From Oxalobacteraceae bacterium UBA4003 (lineage in GTDB: Bacteria; Pseudomonadota; Gammaproteobacteria; Burkholderiales; Burkholderiaceae_D), in contig DGBN01000021.1 of NCBI GenBank assembly GCA_002384815.1, positions 1 through 35,235 of the forward strand: 35,235 nt of DNA. The letters are read 5' to 3'. A program made the position numbers and the translations under genes. Each line of letters begins with the position of its first letter. Position 1 is the first letter of the stretch. Below, one piece after another: positions 1 through 7,295 of the stretch. The notes beneath the pieces were generated by a model, which saw nothing but the letters and a program-made list of their open reading frames with translations, did no database searches and had not been told where the DNA came from.

Positions 1-60
1 GGTTAGAATACCGGCCTGTCACGCCGGGGGTCGCGGGTTCGAGTCCCGTCCACTCCGCCA
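1..60 (+). tRNA. tRNA-Asp (GUC), 3' portion; 5' end outside window
   Basis: The 3' part of a tRNA gene. The anticodon arm is a CCGGC stem (11-15), a 7-base loop with anticodon GTC at 18-20, and GCCGG (23-27). It is followed by a variable region, a T-arm with the TTCGAGTC loop core, the acceptor 3' strand and an encoded CCA (58-60). Anticodon GUC reads Asp codons. The acceptor 5' strand and most of the D-arm lie before base 1, so the gene is cut by the window edge, not degraded. A terminator follows directly. Confidence 0.95.
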
Positions 61-70
61 AAATAAGAAA

Positions 71-98
71 ATGCCCGCGCAAGCGGGCATTTTTGTTT
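71..98 (+). terminator. Rho-independent terminator of the tRNA transcript
   Basis: An 8-bp perfect stem, ATGCCCGC (71-78) with GCGGGCAT (83-90), has a GCAA tetraloop and is followed by TTTTGTTTT. It starts 10 bases after the tRNA CCA end, as expected for the end of a tRNA operon. Confidence 0.9.
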
Positions 99-104
99 TG
101 CGGC

Positions 105-203
105 GTGGGGTGAGCCGCCTTCGCGGCTCACGGCGGGACTCGAAGCGATTCGCTTGCAAGCGAATCGGCGGCCTGCGGAACGTAGGCTAGTCCCATGCCC
201 CAC
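105..203. repeat. Structured non-coding element with nested inverted repeats downstream of tRNA-Asp
   Basis: No gene is supported here. Four sets of inverted repeats nest into a branched fold. The outer pair is GTGGGG (105-110) with CCCCAC (198-203). Inside it are a GTGAGCCGC/GCGGCTCAC hairpin (110-118/123-131), GGGACT (135-140) with AGTCCC (189-194), and a perfect 22-bp palindrome (146-167, half-site CGATTCGCTTG). The minus strand around 132-142 repeats the tRNA T-arm core TTCGAGTCCCG. It could be a dispersed intergenic repeat, a rearranged tRNA fossil or a structured RNA. Function unknown. Confidence 0.5.
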
Positions 204-290
204 GAGCTTTTTACGCTCCCGTTACTCATGGCACTCAAGTGATAGATGCTTTTGCTTCTGGTACCATACACTCCTAAGCAATTTCAAGTT

Positions 291-331
291 CGTTTCATGA
301 CTGCAAGCTCAGCCCTTGCAGTCATGAAACG
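291..331 (+). promoter_or_regulatory. 17-bp perfect inverted repeat in the queH leader
   Basis: Bases 291-307 and 315-331 form a perfect 17-bp inverted repeat around a 7-base loop. The right arm ends one base before the purine-rich stretch (332-336, AGAAA) that would serve as queH ribosome binding site, and 10 bases before the chosen start codon at 342. There is no T-run, so it does not look like a terminator. An RNA hairpin here could affect translation, or the DNA palindrome could be a protein site. Confidence 0.55.
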
Positions 332-341
332 AGAAAGCACC

Positions 342-1028
342 ATGACTGACTCCACCCCTGACTTCAAACGCGAACCCATTCCATTGCCGAGCAAACCCGG
401 CAAGGTCTTGCTGCATTCCTGCTGCGCGCCATGCTCCGGCGAAGTAATGGAGGCGATGCTGGCATCCGGCATCGACTACACGATCTTTTTCTACAATCCG
501 AATATCCATCCGGAAAAAGAATATCTGTTACGCAAGGACGAAAACATTCGTTTTGCCGAAAAGCACAACATCGACTTCATCGATGCCGATTACGACACCG
601 ACAACTGGTTTGAACGTGCCAAAGGCATGGAAGACGCACCCGAACGCGGCATACGCTGCACGATGTGCTTCGACATGCGTTTCGAGCGCACGGCCCTGTA
701 TGCACATGAACACGGTTTCCCCGTGATTTCGAGTTCACTCGGGATTTCGCGCTGGAAGGACATGAACCAGATCAACGATTGCGGTGTACGCGCGGCGGCG
801 AAATATCCGGACATGCTGTACTGGGAATACAACTGGCGCAAAAAAGGCGGCTCTGCACGCATGATCGAAATTTCCAAGCGCGAGAATTTTTATCAGCAGG
901 AATATTGCGGCTGCGTGTATTCACTGCGCGACACCAACAAGCACCGCCGTGAAAGCGGCCGTGAGCGAATTGCGATGGGAGTGCAATTTTACGGCAAGCA
1001 GGATGCCACCGAAAAAACCGACAAGTAA
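342..1028 (+). CDS. queH: Epoxyqueuosine reductase QueH
   Basis: A 228-residue member of the QueH (former DUF208) family, which reduces epoxyqueuosine to queuosine in the wobble position of tRNAs, including tRNA-Asp. This is the alternative to the unrelated QueG. The family cysteines are all visible: a CC-x2-C set at residues 27, 28 and 31 (LHSCCAPCSGE), C106-x2-C109 (RCTMCFDMR), and a CGC near residue 190. In QueH these bind an iron-sulfur cluster and a second metal. The conserved YNPNIHP and SSLGISRWKD segments are also present. The ATG at 342 (MTDSTPDFK) was chosen because the upstream in-frame ATGs lie within the 291-331 inverted repeat. Convergent with dinB. Confidence 0.93.
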   Translation: MTDSTPDFKREPIPLPSKPGKVLLHSCCAPCSGEVMEAMLASGIDYTIFFYNPNIHPEKEYLLRKDENIRFAEKHNIDFIDADYDTDNWFERAKGMEDAPERGIRCTMCFDMRFERTALYAHEHGFPVISSSLGISRWKDMNQINDCGVRAAAKYPDMLYWEYNWRKKGGSARMIEISKRENFYQQEYCGCVYSLRDTNKHRRESGRERIAMGVQFYGKQDATEKTDK

Positions 1029-1076
1029 TTTCAGCCTGGCCACTATCGTCTTCTCAGGAAGAGATCAAACTACGAA

Positions 1077-2237
1077 TCAAACCGATTCCGCAGCAAACAA
1101 TTCGCCCTGCTCCGCAATGGTGGGCAATACTTCACCTGGTTTCGATAAAGAAGTAATACGCACACCAAGCAAACGCAAGCGCTTGTCCAGCGACACACGA
1201 CGCAGACACTCACCAGCTGCCTGGCGTATCGCTTGTGCACTATTCGTTGGGTCGGGCAGCGTCAGATCGCGCGTCACCGTGCTGAAATCGGCATAGCGCA
1301 ACTTGATGCCGACAGTGCGACCAAGGTACTCCTTGCGCACCAGATCATCCGCCACACGCTCGCACAAATACGTAAACAACACGCTCAATTCCTTGCGATC
1401 CAGTTTGGCGTGCAGATCACGCTCCAATGTCGATTCACGACTGAAGGACTTCGGCTCGGAGCGCGTAGCAACTTCTCGTTCATCGATGCCCTGCGCAACA
1501 CGCATCAGCCATGCACTATAGATACGACCGAAATTCACCTGCAGCACAGCAGGATCACACATCGCCAGTTGTTCTATCGTCAGTATGCCGAGGATCGCCA
1601 ATTTCTCTGCCGACTTGGGGCCGATGCCATTAATTTTCTTCACTGACAGTGGCCAGATACGCGATGGAATATCAGCTTCCGAAAGTATCGTCAAGCCATC
1701 CGGCTTTTCCAGATCCGAACATATCTTCGCCAGCAGCTTGTTGGGTGCAACACCTATCGAACAGGACAAACCCGTTGCAGCAAGCACCGCGTCCTTGATG
1801 CGCTGCGCGACGATCGCAATATCGTCAGTCTGCTCATTAAGATCGAGATAAATCTCATCAATGCCTCTATCTTCCATTTTCGGTGCAATCGCACTGACAG
1901 CGGCCTTGAACAATTTTGAATAATGGCGATACGCGGCGAAATCGGTCGGCAACAAGATTGCATCTGGCGCCAGCTTGGCGACCTTCATCAAACCCATGCC
2001 GGAAAATACGCCTAGTGCACGCGCTTCATACGTCGAGGTCGTCACTACCCCACGCCCTGCATAATCGCGCAAGCGTGAATAACTGCGCGTACCGTCAGCC
2101 TGAACCACCGGTTGGTGCGCTGCACCCGCGCCTATCACTACTGCCTGGCCACGCAATTCGGGATAATGCAGCAACTCGACGGAAGCGTAAAAGGCATCCA
2201 TATCAAGATGAGCGATATGGTTTTTCTGACTACTCAT
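1077..2237 (-). CDS. dinB: DNA polymerase IV (Y-family translesion polymerase)
   Basis: A 386-residue Y-family polymerase, an error-prone enzyme that extends DNA past lesions. Palm motifs are clear: HLDMDAFYASVE near the N terminus (first catalytic Asp), TSTYEARALGVFSGM, DEIYLDL (catalytic acidic pair), and SIGVAPNKLLAKICSDLEKP. These are followed by a thumb helix-hairpin-helix (INGIGPKSAEKL) and the little-finger domain. The C terminus carries QGELF, matching the QxxLF beta-clamp-binding motif. The start is uncertain: ATGs at 2243 and 2237 lack a strong Shine-Dalgarno, and 2237 gives MSSQKNH. A LexA-type palindrome lies 46-61 bases upstream, so SOS control is likely. Confidence 0.95.
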   Translation of the reverse strand: MSSQKNHIAHLDMDAFYASVELLHYPELRGQAVVIGAGAAHQPVVQADGTRSYSRLRDYAGRGVVTTSTYEARALGVFSGMGLMKVAKLAPDAILLPTDFAAYRHYSKLFKAAVSAIAPKMEDRGIDEIYLDLNEQTDDIAIVAQRIKDAVLAATGLSCSIGVAPNKLLAKICSDLEKPDGLTILSEADIPSRIWPLSVKKINGIGPKSAEKLAILGILTIEQLAMCDPAVLQVNFGRIYSAWLMRVAQGIDEREVATRSEPKSFSRESTLERDLHAKLDRKELSVLFTYLCERVADDLVRKEYLGRTVGIKLRYADFSTVTRDLTLPDPTNSAQAIRQAAGECLRRVSLDKRLRLLGVRITSLSKPGEVLPTIAEQGELFAAESV

Positions 2238-2282
2238 GAACATTCGACGGACGAAACAAGATATCGGGCAGCATATCATTTA

Positions 2283-2298
2283 CTGTACAAATGCACAG
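2283..2298 (-). promoter_or_regulatory. Candidate LexA (SOS) box upstream of dinB
   Basis: On the minus strand it reads CTGTGCATTTGTACAG, matching the CTG-N10-CAG LexA box of proteobacteria. The flanks extend the dyad to TACTGT/ACAGTA. It sits 46-61 bases before the dinB start at 2237, where a repressor site over the promoter is expected. Confidence 0.7.
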
Positions 2299-2412
2299 TA
2301 AATTGCCAGTAAAAATTGTTGGCAATTTCCGCATCAAGGACCAGGCCGTTTTACTCAAAAAACTGCAGCGACGAGAGGCACAAAGTAAAAACCGCATGAA
2401 AATACCCGCCGC

Positions 2413-2451
2413 AAATAAAATCAGGCGAGAGCACCTGCGCGCTCTCGCCTG
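2413..2451 (-). terminator. Rho-independent terminator of the small secreted-protein gene
   Basis: An 11-bp perfect stem (2422-2432/2441-2451, CAGGCGAGAGC) with an 8-base loop. On the minus strand it is followed by ATTTTATTT. It lies 25 bases beyond the stop of the 2476-2742 gene. Confidence 0.8.
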
Positions 2452-2475
2452 ATAAATCGCCGGTCAATCAGAAAA

Positions 2476-2742
2476 TTATTTGCCAGGCATGCTCGAACCT
2501 GTCGCCGGCATCGCGCAGGATGATGTTCTTCCACTCGCTTCAATACGTCGTTTAACCAGGGGATCAGCGACGTAATTCAAGCGCGATTGATCGATATACC
2601 TTGGGTCGTTGGTATCGGATGGCGCCTCCGAAGCGGGCACCACGATAAGGACTGGGCATGCCTGAGGGCTTGACTGGGCAGCTGCAAATTGCGAAAACAT
2701 GGCCACTGCCGTGCCAGCGAGAATTGTACGTAGTTTTATCAT
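2476..2742 (-). CDS. Small secreted protein of unknown function
   Basis: An 88-residue protein I do not recognise. The start is well supported by AAGGAG seven bases before the ATG. Residues 1-22 form a Sec signal peptide (MIKLRTILAGTAVAMF then QFAAA), with cleavage likely after AAA. The mature part of about 66 residues is polar and Pro/Ser-rich, with two cysteines (CPVLIVV and SSCAM) that could form a disulfide. A strong terminator follows. It is monocistronic, with dinB and an orphan gene as neighbours. The predicted location is the periplasm. Confidence 0.7.
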   Translation of the reverse strand: MIKLRTILAGTAVAMFSQFAAAQSSPQACPVLIVVPASEAPSDTNDPRYIDQSRLNYVADPLVKRRIEASGRTSSCAMPATGSSMPGK

Positions 2743-2930
2743 GGCAACTCCTTGTTCAATAATAAGAAACCGATACGAAGTACTCGCACGGAAATTGATG
2801 ACAGCAAGCAAATTGATTGGCACTGCAAGCCTTATTACTGACATGCGTTGTTAACAGAAGTTCATCTTGATTATTCCCGCGCTGCCGTGCGGCAATAATA
2901 GACATGGCGCAACAGCTAGCGGTCGTCACA

Positions 2931-3269
2931 TTAATTGCCGGCAAAACACCACAACACGATGGATGCCAATGCAGCAAGCAGCGCACACCCGGACAAGGCC
3001 GATATGCGTCGGTAACGCCGCTCATTCGCGATCACGCCCTGCTCCAGCGTCATCACCATTTGTTGCAGCTGCTCGGCCAGATCCTTGATGCGGACGGCAT
3101 TTTGCGATGCCACTTCCTGCAACTCGTTAATCTGTTGCTGCAACAGTGCCTCCTGCGTCGCAGCATTTGCATCGATCTTGCGCTTCTTGAATACCGGCAA
3201 AGCGGCGTCAATGATGGTGCCTACGTGCGGCAATATGGCCTTGACGGCTGGTAGTAGCCATGAATACAT
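2931..3269 (-). CDS. Coiled-coil protein with C-terminal membrane anchor, function unknown
   Basis: A 112-residue protein starting MYSWLLPAVKAILPHVG, with AAGGAA eight bases before the ATG. Residues 1-30 are amphipathic or hydrophobic. Residues 40-90 form a long Gln/Glu-rich heptad region typical of a coiled coil (EALLQQQINELQEVASQ). Residues 93-110 are a single transmembrane helix (ALSGCALLAALASIVLWCF), leaving only three residues after it. This is a tail-anchored topology with the coiled coil most likely in the cytoplasm. Not recognised as a named family. It is transcribed divergently from the 236-residue orphan at 3506. Confidence 0.7.
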   Translation of the reverse strand: MYSWLLPAVKAILPHVGTIIDAALPVFKKRKIDANAATQEALLQQQINELQEVASQNAVRIKDLAEQLQQMVMTLEQGVIANERRYRRISALSGCALLAALASIVLWCFAGN

Positions 3270-3505
3270 GTGGATTCCTTGCCTGAATAAATAATATGGC
3301 GTGCTTGGTCGCAACAATACAGCCCTGCGTTTATACACCGCCATTGCTGATCGCTCAGAGTCGATCTTGCATGACAAATTCCATATTGCCGATACATTTA
3401 CTGCATTTCCCGGCATTTCCATTTCATGGTCGCCGAATTTTAAGTTATATTGCAACGACTCCTGCTTCCGCACGGTTCGCGGCAGCAAATCACATCAATT
3501 TGAAA

Positions 3506-4216
3506 ATGACTACACCGCTTATGCTCGACCCCAATGCCTTACTCAAACCACTCGATGGCTACATCGTAGAAGACCTGAGCAACGCCGACATCGCCACCAC
3601 CGGCGCGATTGCCGCTTCCATTCTGGGCGATCTCGCCGCACCGGTGTTGGAGATGCTATCGGTTGCCGGCGATTCCGCCAACGATATCTCGGTCGAATTT
3701 TTCCCTGATCCGGACGACGAGAGCACACCCGGCACCCTGATCTTCTGGCCCGCCACCCGTACCAGCAAGAACAGCACACACGACGATGCATTCAATGCTG
3801 AATACTCACTGCGCCTGGCAGTATTTTTATCCGAACGCGAAGATGAAAATGTAATTTATCCGGCCGGCTTCAGCATGGTATTGAAGCTCAATGAAAGCGC
3901 CTGTGAACTGACAAAAAATCTGCCGCCGGCTGTGTTTGAACGACTGGAATTTCAGATGAAGAGCGGCCCCCTGCCGGGCGGTTTTGAATTTCTCGATGAC
4001 AGCGAACACATTCCGGTCATTCCGAACATGCGGCGCCAGTTCCTGAAAGCGATTACACGCGCGCACTCGGTGACGGCAAAGAAACGCAGCAAGGAATTTG
4101 AAGCAGTGATGGCGCATTACATCTGGGACAACACCGAACCGGAAGCGCATTTTACCGTCGTGTTATCGACGCTGGCAACGTTGTTTGTCGCGATCCATCA
4201 TCAATCAAAACTGTAA
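3506..4216 (+). CDS. Hypothetical cytoplasmic protein, 236 residues
   Basis: Not recognised. The ATG at 3506 (MTTPLMLDPNALLKPLDGY) was chosen because the upstream in-frame sequence is low-quality coding sequence; the Shine-Dalgarno is weak, and an ATG at 3521 is an alternative. No signal peptide or convincing transmembrane helix is seen. The N-terminal third is Ala/Ile-rich (IATTGAIAASILGDLAAP), and the middle is acidic (FFPDPDDES). The C-terminal third holds a basic patch (RAHSVTAKKRSKEFE). The composition is that of a genuine soluble protein. The gene is isolated between a divergent orphan and a convergent minus-strand cluster. Confidence 0.6.
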   Translation: MTTPLMLDPNALLKPLDGYIVEDLSNADIATTGAIAASILGDLAAPVLEMLSVAGDSANDISVEFFPDPDDESTPGTLIFWPATRTSKNSTHDDAFNAEYSLRLAVFLSEREDENVIYPAGFSMVLKLNESACELTKNLPPAVFERLEFQMKSGPLPGGFEFLDDSEHIPVIPNMRRQFLKAITRAHSVTAKKRSKEFEAVMAHYIWDNTEPEAHFTVVLSTLATLFVAIHHQSKL

Positions 4217-4241
4217 ATCGAAACCGTAATTTTCCCTGCCC

Positions 4242-4269
4242 ACATGCCCGAGTACTCAGTCGGGCATGT
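4242..4269. terminator. Hairpin between convergent genes (possible weak terminator)
   Basis: A 10-bp perfect stem, ACATGCCCGA (4242-4251) with TCGGGCATGT (4260-4269), and an 8-base loop. It lies 25 bases after the stop of the plus-strand orphan and overlaps the last codons of the VF530-family gene. No T-run of note follows on either strand, so its terminator role is uncertain. Confidence 0.4.
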
Positions 4270-4489
4270 TCACAAACAGTTCCTCGACCTTGCTTCTGGC
4301 CCACGGCGTTTTGCGCAAGAACGTCAGACTCGATTTGATGCTCGGGTCAACGTTGAAGCACTTGATGTCGATGCGACTGCCCAACTCTTCCCAGCCATAA
4401 CGATCCACCAGCGCCAGCAGGATTTTTTCCAGACTCTGCCCATGTAATGGATCGCCGGTTTGCGGCTTGTTGTGTTGCTGATCGCTCAT
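4256..4489 (-). CDS. VF530-family (DUF2132) small DNA-binding protein
   Basis: A 77-residue protein starting MSDQQHNKPQTGDPLHG. It matches the VF530/DUF2132 family: LEKILLALVDRYGWEELGSRIDIKCFNVDPSIKSSLTFLRKTPWAR is recognisable as its core. The family is small, and VF530 from Vibrio fischeri has a known fold with a proposed double-stranded DNA-binding role; the cellular function is not known. Tandem ATGs occur at 4492 and 4489. It begins 13 bases after the DUF2288 stop, so the two are probably co-transcribed. Confidence 0.8.
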   Translation of the reverse strand: MSDQQHNKPQTGDPLHGQSLEKILLALVDRYGWEELGSRIDIKCFNVDPSIKSSLTFLRKTPWARSKVEELFVNMPD

Positions 4490-4502
4490 CATGGTTTCCC
4501 GC

Positions 4503-4829
4503 TCAGACCTGCTTGTTTTCCTGCACCAACACCCACGGCCGCGCGACAACCGCCCACAGCAAGATATCAGCTTCCAGCCATGCGGTCGCCTGCTCATCAG
4601 TCGCCTTCGCAAGCTTGCCCTCATTCAGCCATTGCTCCACGGTCGCTTTGTCATCAATCGAAAAGCGCGCAGCGACATCGACCAGATCAAGTTCGTTATT
4701 CACTACAATGACCAAACCACCGGCGAAATAACGCAGCAATTCTGACCACGCAATTTGCGAGGTTTCCATATTGAGTCTGGCATGCAGGAGTTCTTGTTCC
4801 TGGTCCGGCGGGCCTTGAGTAGTCATCAT
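4503..4829 (-). CDS. DUF2288 family protein
   Basis: A 108-residue protein that looks like DUF2288. It is a compact acidic soluble protein with the run ARLNMETSQIAWSELLRYFA, a central hydrophobic strand (GGLVIVVNNELDLVDVA) and a Trp-rich C-terminal part (ADILLWAVVARPWVLVQE). No catalytic motif is visible and no function is known. Two tandem ATGs (4829, 4826) follow an in-frame TTG with no clear Shine-Dalgarno. It lies between slyX and the VF530-family gene on the same strand. Confidence 0.7.
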   Translation of the reverse strand: MMTTQGPPDQEQELLHARLNMETSQIAWSELLRYFAGGLVIVVNNELDLVDVAARFSIDDKATVEQWLNEGKLAKATDEQATAWLEADILLWAVVARPWVLVQENKQV

Positions 4830-4894
4830 CAATTCAATCTGTATGAAATTTAAAGTTCGGGAGAGCGCTTGCGTTGCGCAATAAGCTTTACGCG

Positions 4895-5101
4895 TCAGTA
4901 GTGAGGCGGTCGTTCATGCGCGGGGCCTGGTTCATTGCCGCCGCTGGCAGCTTCCTTCAAGCGTCCGGCCAGCGCAATGCACAAGGCTTCCAGTTCGGCG
5001 ATTTTCTTTTGCTGTTCGTACACGATCTTGTTCAAGGTATCGACCAGATCCTCCTGGCGCGTCAGCTTGATTTCGATATCGACGATACGGTCTTCATTCA
5101 T
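4895..5101 (-). CDS. slyX: SlyX family protein
   Basis: A 68-residue protein of the SlyX family. It is almost entirely a coiled coil (residues 2-50, VDIEIKLTRQEDLVDTLN then QQKKIAELE) and ends with the family's conserved PPHY tail (ERPPHY). SlyX proteins are widespread and small, with no firmly assigned biochemical role. The ATG at 5101 (MNEDRIVDIE) fits the family start; a GTG at 5116 in frame is less likely. It begins 30 bases after the rep stop, so it is likely read from the same transcript. Confidence 0.88.
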   Translation of the reverse strand: MNEDRIVDIEIKLTRQEDLVDTLNKIVYEQQKKIAELEALCIALAGRLKEAASGGNEPGPAHERPPHY

Positions 5102-5131
5102 GATTTTTCCATTCACTGATGCGGCAAAGGC

Positions 5132-7186
5132 TCAAGCCACTTTCGGTTTCTGCAATAAGGCCTTCAGATTCGCCAGCCGGTTTTGCGGCGTGATGATTTC
5201 ATCTTCGGTCGGCACGGCATCGCCCTCATCCAGCTTCATTTCCTTGATGAAACGCGAGATATCGCAATGCACGTGTTCGCGTGCGCGCTTGCGCTTCTTG
5301 CACCAGCTTACATGCAAGGATCGTTGCGCGCGCGTGATGCCGACGTACATCAGACGGCGTTCTTCCTCTATGCGTGCGCCCAGCGTCTCGATGGGCGCAT
5401 CAGGATCGCCCTTGTGCGGCAGGATGCCCTCTTCGACGCCGACCAGAAATACATGTGGAAATTCCAGACCTTTGGAGGCGTGCAGCGTGGACATGCGCAC
5501 GGCGTCCGGTTCTTCATCCTTGCCTTCCAGCATGGTCATCAGGGCGACCATCTGCGTCAGATCGAGCAGACTCTTTTCAGGGTCGCTGCCATCCTTGCCA
5601 CCGCTGCCTTTTTCTTTCAGCCAGGTCGTGAAGTCGATCACGTTCTGCCACTTCGACTGTGCCTGCCTGTCGTCGAAATTATCGTACAAATACGCTTCGT
5701 AATTGATTTCCTTCATCATGTCATCCAGCAGCGATGCCGCCTGACCTTCGCGGTGCGCATGCGCTTCCAGCTGGTTGATGAAGTTGCCGAATTCACGCAA
5801 GGGCGTCAACTGCCTATCGGCCAGTTTTGATTCCAGCCCGCCCTTGAACACTGCTTCAAACAATGAGCATTGCCATTGTCCGGCCAAGGCGCCCAACGTC
5901 TCCAGCGTCGACTGGCCGACCCCGCGCTTGGGTGTCGTCACTGCACGAATGAATGCAGGATCGTCGTCCTGATTGGCGACCAAACGCAGATAGCTGATGA
6001 TGTCCTTAATCTCGGCTCTATCGAAAAAGCTCTGGCCGCCGGAGATTGTGTACGGAATACGCTCCTTGCGCAGCGCCTGCTCGATCACGCGCGACTGGTG
6101 ATTGCCGCGATACAGGATCGCGTAATCGGAAAACCTGGCGCGACGGTCAAAGCGATGCGCAGATAACATGATCGCAATCTGCTCGGCTTCCTGATCGTCG
6201 TCCTGCATGCCGAGCACCTTGACCGGATCGCCAAGGCCGTGTTCGGACCACAGGGACTTTTCAAACAGCTTGGGATTGTTGGCAATCACCGAGTTGGCCG
6301 CTTGCAGGATGCGCGTGCTGGAACGGTAATTCTGTTCCAGCTTGACGACTTTCAGATCGGGGAAATCGACCTGCAACTGCTTCAGGTTTTCTATCGTCGC
6401 GCCACGCCAGGCATAGATTGCCTGATCATCGTCGCCCACGGCAGTGAACATCGGCTTCTTGCCGATGCCGGTGACCAGCAGCTTGACCAGTTCGTATTGG
6501 CAGGTATTGGTATCCTGATATTCATCGACCAGCAGGTAACGCAGTTTGCGCTGCCATTTGTCGCGCACCGATTCATTACCGCGAAACAGTTCGACCGGCA
6601 GCCGGATCAGATCATCGAAATCGACAGCCTGATACGCCGACAGCGTCGCAACATAACTGCGATAGATGCGCGCAGCTTGCGCCTCGTCCTCATCCTTGGC
6701 CTGATTCAGCGCGGTGTCGGGATCGATCAAGCCGTTTTTCCACAGTGATATCGCAGTCTGGATACGACGCACCAGCTGCTTGTCGGTCGTGATGGCCATA
6801 TCCTGCACCAGCGAAAAACAGTCGTCGCTGTCCATGATGGAGAAACGATCTTTCAGCCCCAGTTCCTTCGCTTCCTGACGCAGGATTTTCACGCCGAGTG
6901 AATGGAAGGTGCTAACCGTCAGCTGCTTGGCCTGCCTGGGTTCTTTCAGCAGCTTGGCGATACGTTCCTGCATCTCCAGCGCCGCCTTGTTGGTAAAAGT
7001 CAGTGCCGCAACATGCCTGGCCTCGTATCCACAATCCTCTATCAGGTGCGCAATCTTTTGCGTGATGACGCGCGTCTTGCCCGAGCCCGCACCGGCCAGC
7101 ACCAGACAGGGACCGTCCATGTACTTGATGGCTTCGCGCTGGGGCGCGTTGAGGCCGTGCGAGGATGAGTGGGGAGACGAGGACAT
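5132..7186 (-). CDS. rep: ATP-dependent DNA helicase Rep (UvrD/Rep superfamily 1)
   Basis: A 684-residue 3'-to-5' superfamily 1A helicase, close in length to E. coli Rep (673). Rep helps replication forks pass protein obstacles and works with PriA-type restart. Motifs in order: Walker A AGAGSGKTR (31-39), TFTNKAALEM (Ia), DEYQDTN (II), GDDDQAIYAWRGA (III), EQNYRSS (IV), STLHASKGLEFPHVFLVG (V) and EERRLMYVGITRAQ (VI). The C terminus LANLKALLQKPKVA resembles Rep, not the longer UvrD tail. The start is set at ATG 7186 (MSSSPHSSSHGLN); an in-frame ATG at 7216 would add ten residues. The Shine-Dalgarno is weak for both. Confidence 0.93.
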   Translation of the reverse strand: MSSSPHSSSHGLNAPQREAIKYMDGPCLVLAGAGSGKTRVITQKIAHLIEDCGYEARHVAALTFTNKAALEMQERIAKLLKEPRQAKQLTVSTFHSLGVKILRQEAKELGLKDRFSIMDSDDCFSLVQDMAITTDKQLVRRIQTAISLWKNGLIDPDTALNQAKDEDEAQAARIYRSYVATLSAYQAVDFDDLIRLPVELFRGNESVRDKWQRKLRYLLVDEYQDTNTCQYELVKLLVTGIGKKPMFTAVGDDDQAIYAWRGATIENLKQLQVDFPDLKVVKLEQNYRSSTRILQAANSVIANNPKLFEKSLWSEHGLGDPVKVLGMQDDDQEAEQIAIMLSAHRFDRRARFSDYAILYRGNHQSRVIEQALRKERIPYTISGGQSFFDRAEIKDIISYLRLVANQDDDPAFIRAVTTPKRGVGQSTLETLGALAGQWQCSLFEAVFKGGLESKLADRQLTPLREFGNFINQLEAHAHREGQAASLLDDMMKEINYEAYLYDNFDDRQAQSKWQNVIDFTTWLKEKGSGGKDGSDPEKSLLDLTQMVALMTMLEGKDEEPDAVRMSTLHASKGLEFPHVFLVGVEEGILPHKGDPDAPIETLGARIEEERRLMYVGITRAQRSLHVSWCKKRKRAREHVHCDISRFIKEMKLDEGDAVPTEDEIITPQNRLANLKALLQKPKVA

Positions 7187-7295
7187 CAGAAAAAACGGGA
7201 ACAGAAAGCGACCCATTGTATCAGCGCAGACCGCGCCGCCGGCATCATTCCGGCAGGCCTTGTCTTTGCACAGCGATACTTGCCGTACAGGCAAC

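Noticed and set aside
3..203. A 66-codon open frame on the minus strand across the tRNA
   Set aside because: It is antisense to tRNA-Asp and its terminator. The DGTRTRDPRRDR-type peptide is a well-known false translation of tRNA genes.
105..203. A second tRNA gene on the minus strand
   Set aside because: A T-loop core is present, but there is no matching T-stem, no anticodon arm and no acceptor consistent with a tRNA.
246..341. A longer queH start at 246 or 324
   Set aside because: The added residues are encoded by the 17-bp inverted repeat and do not resemble QueH; ATG 342 starts at a family-like N terminus.
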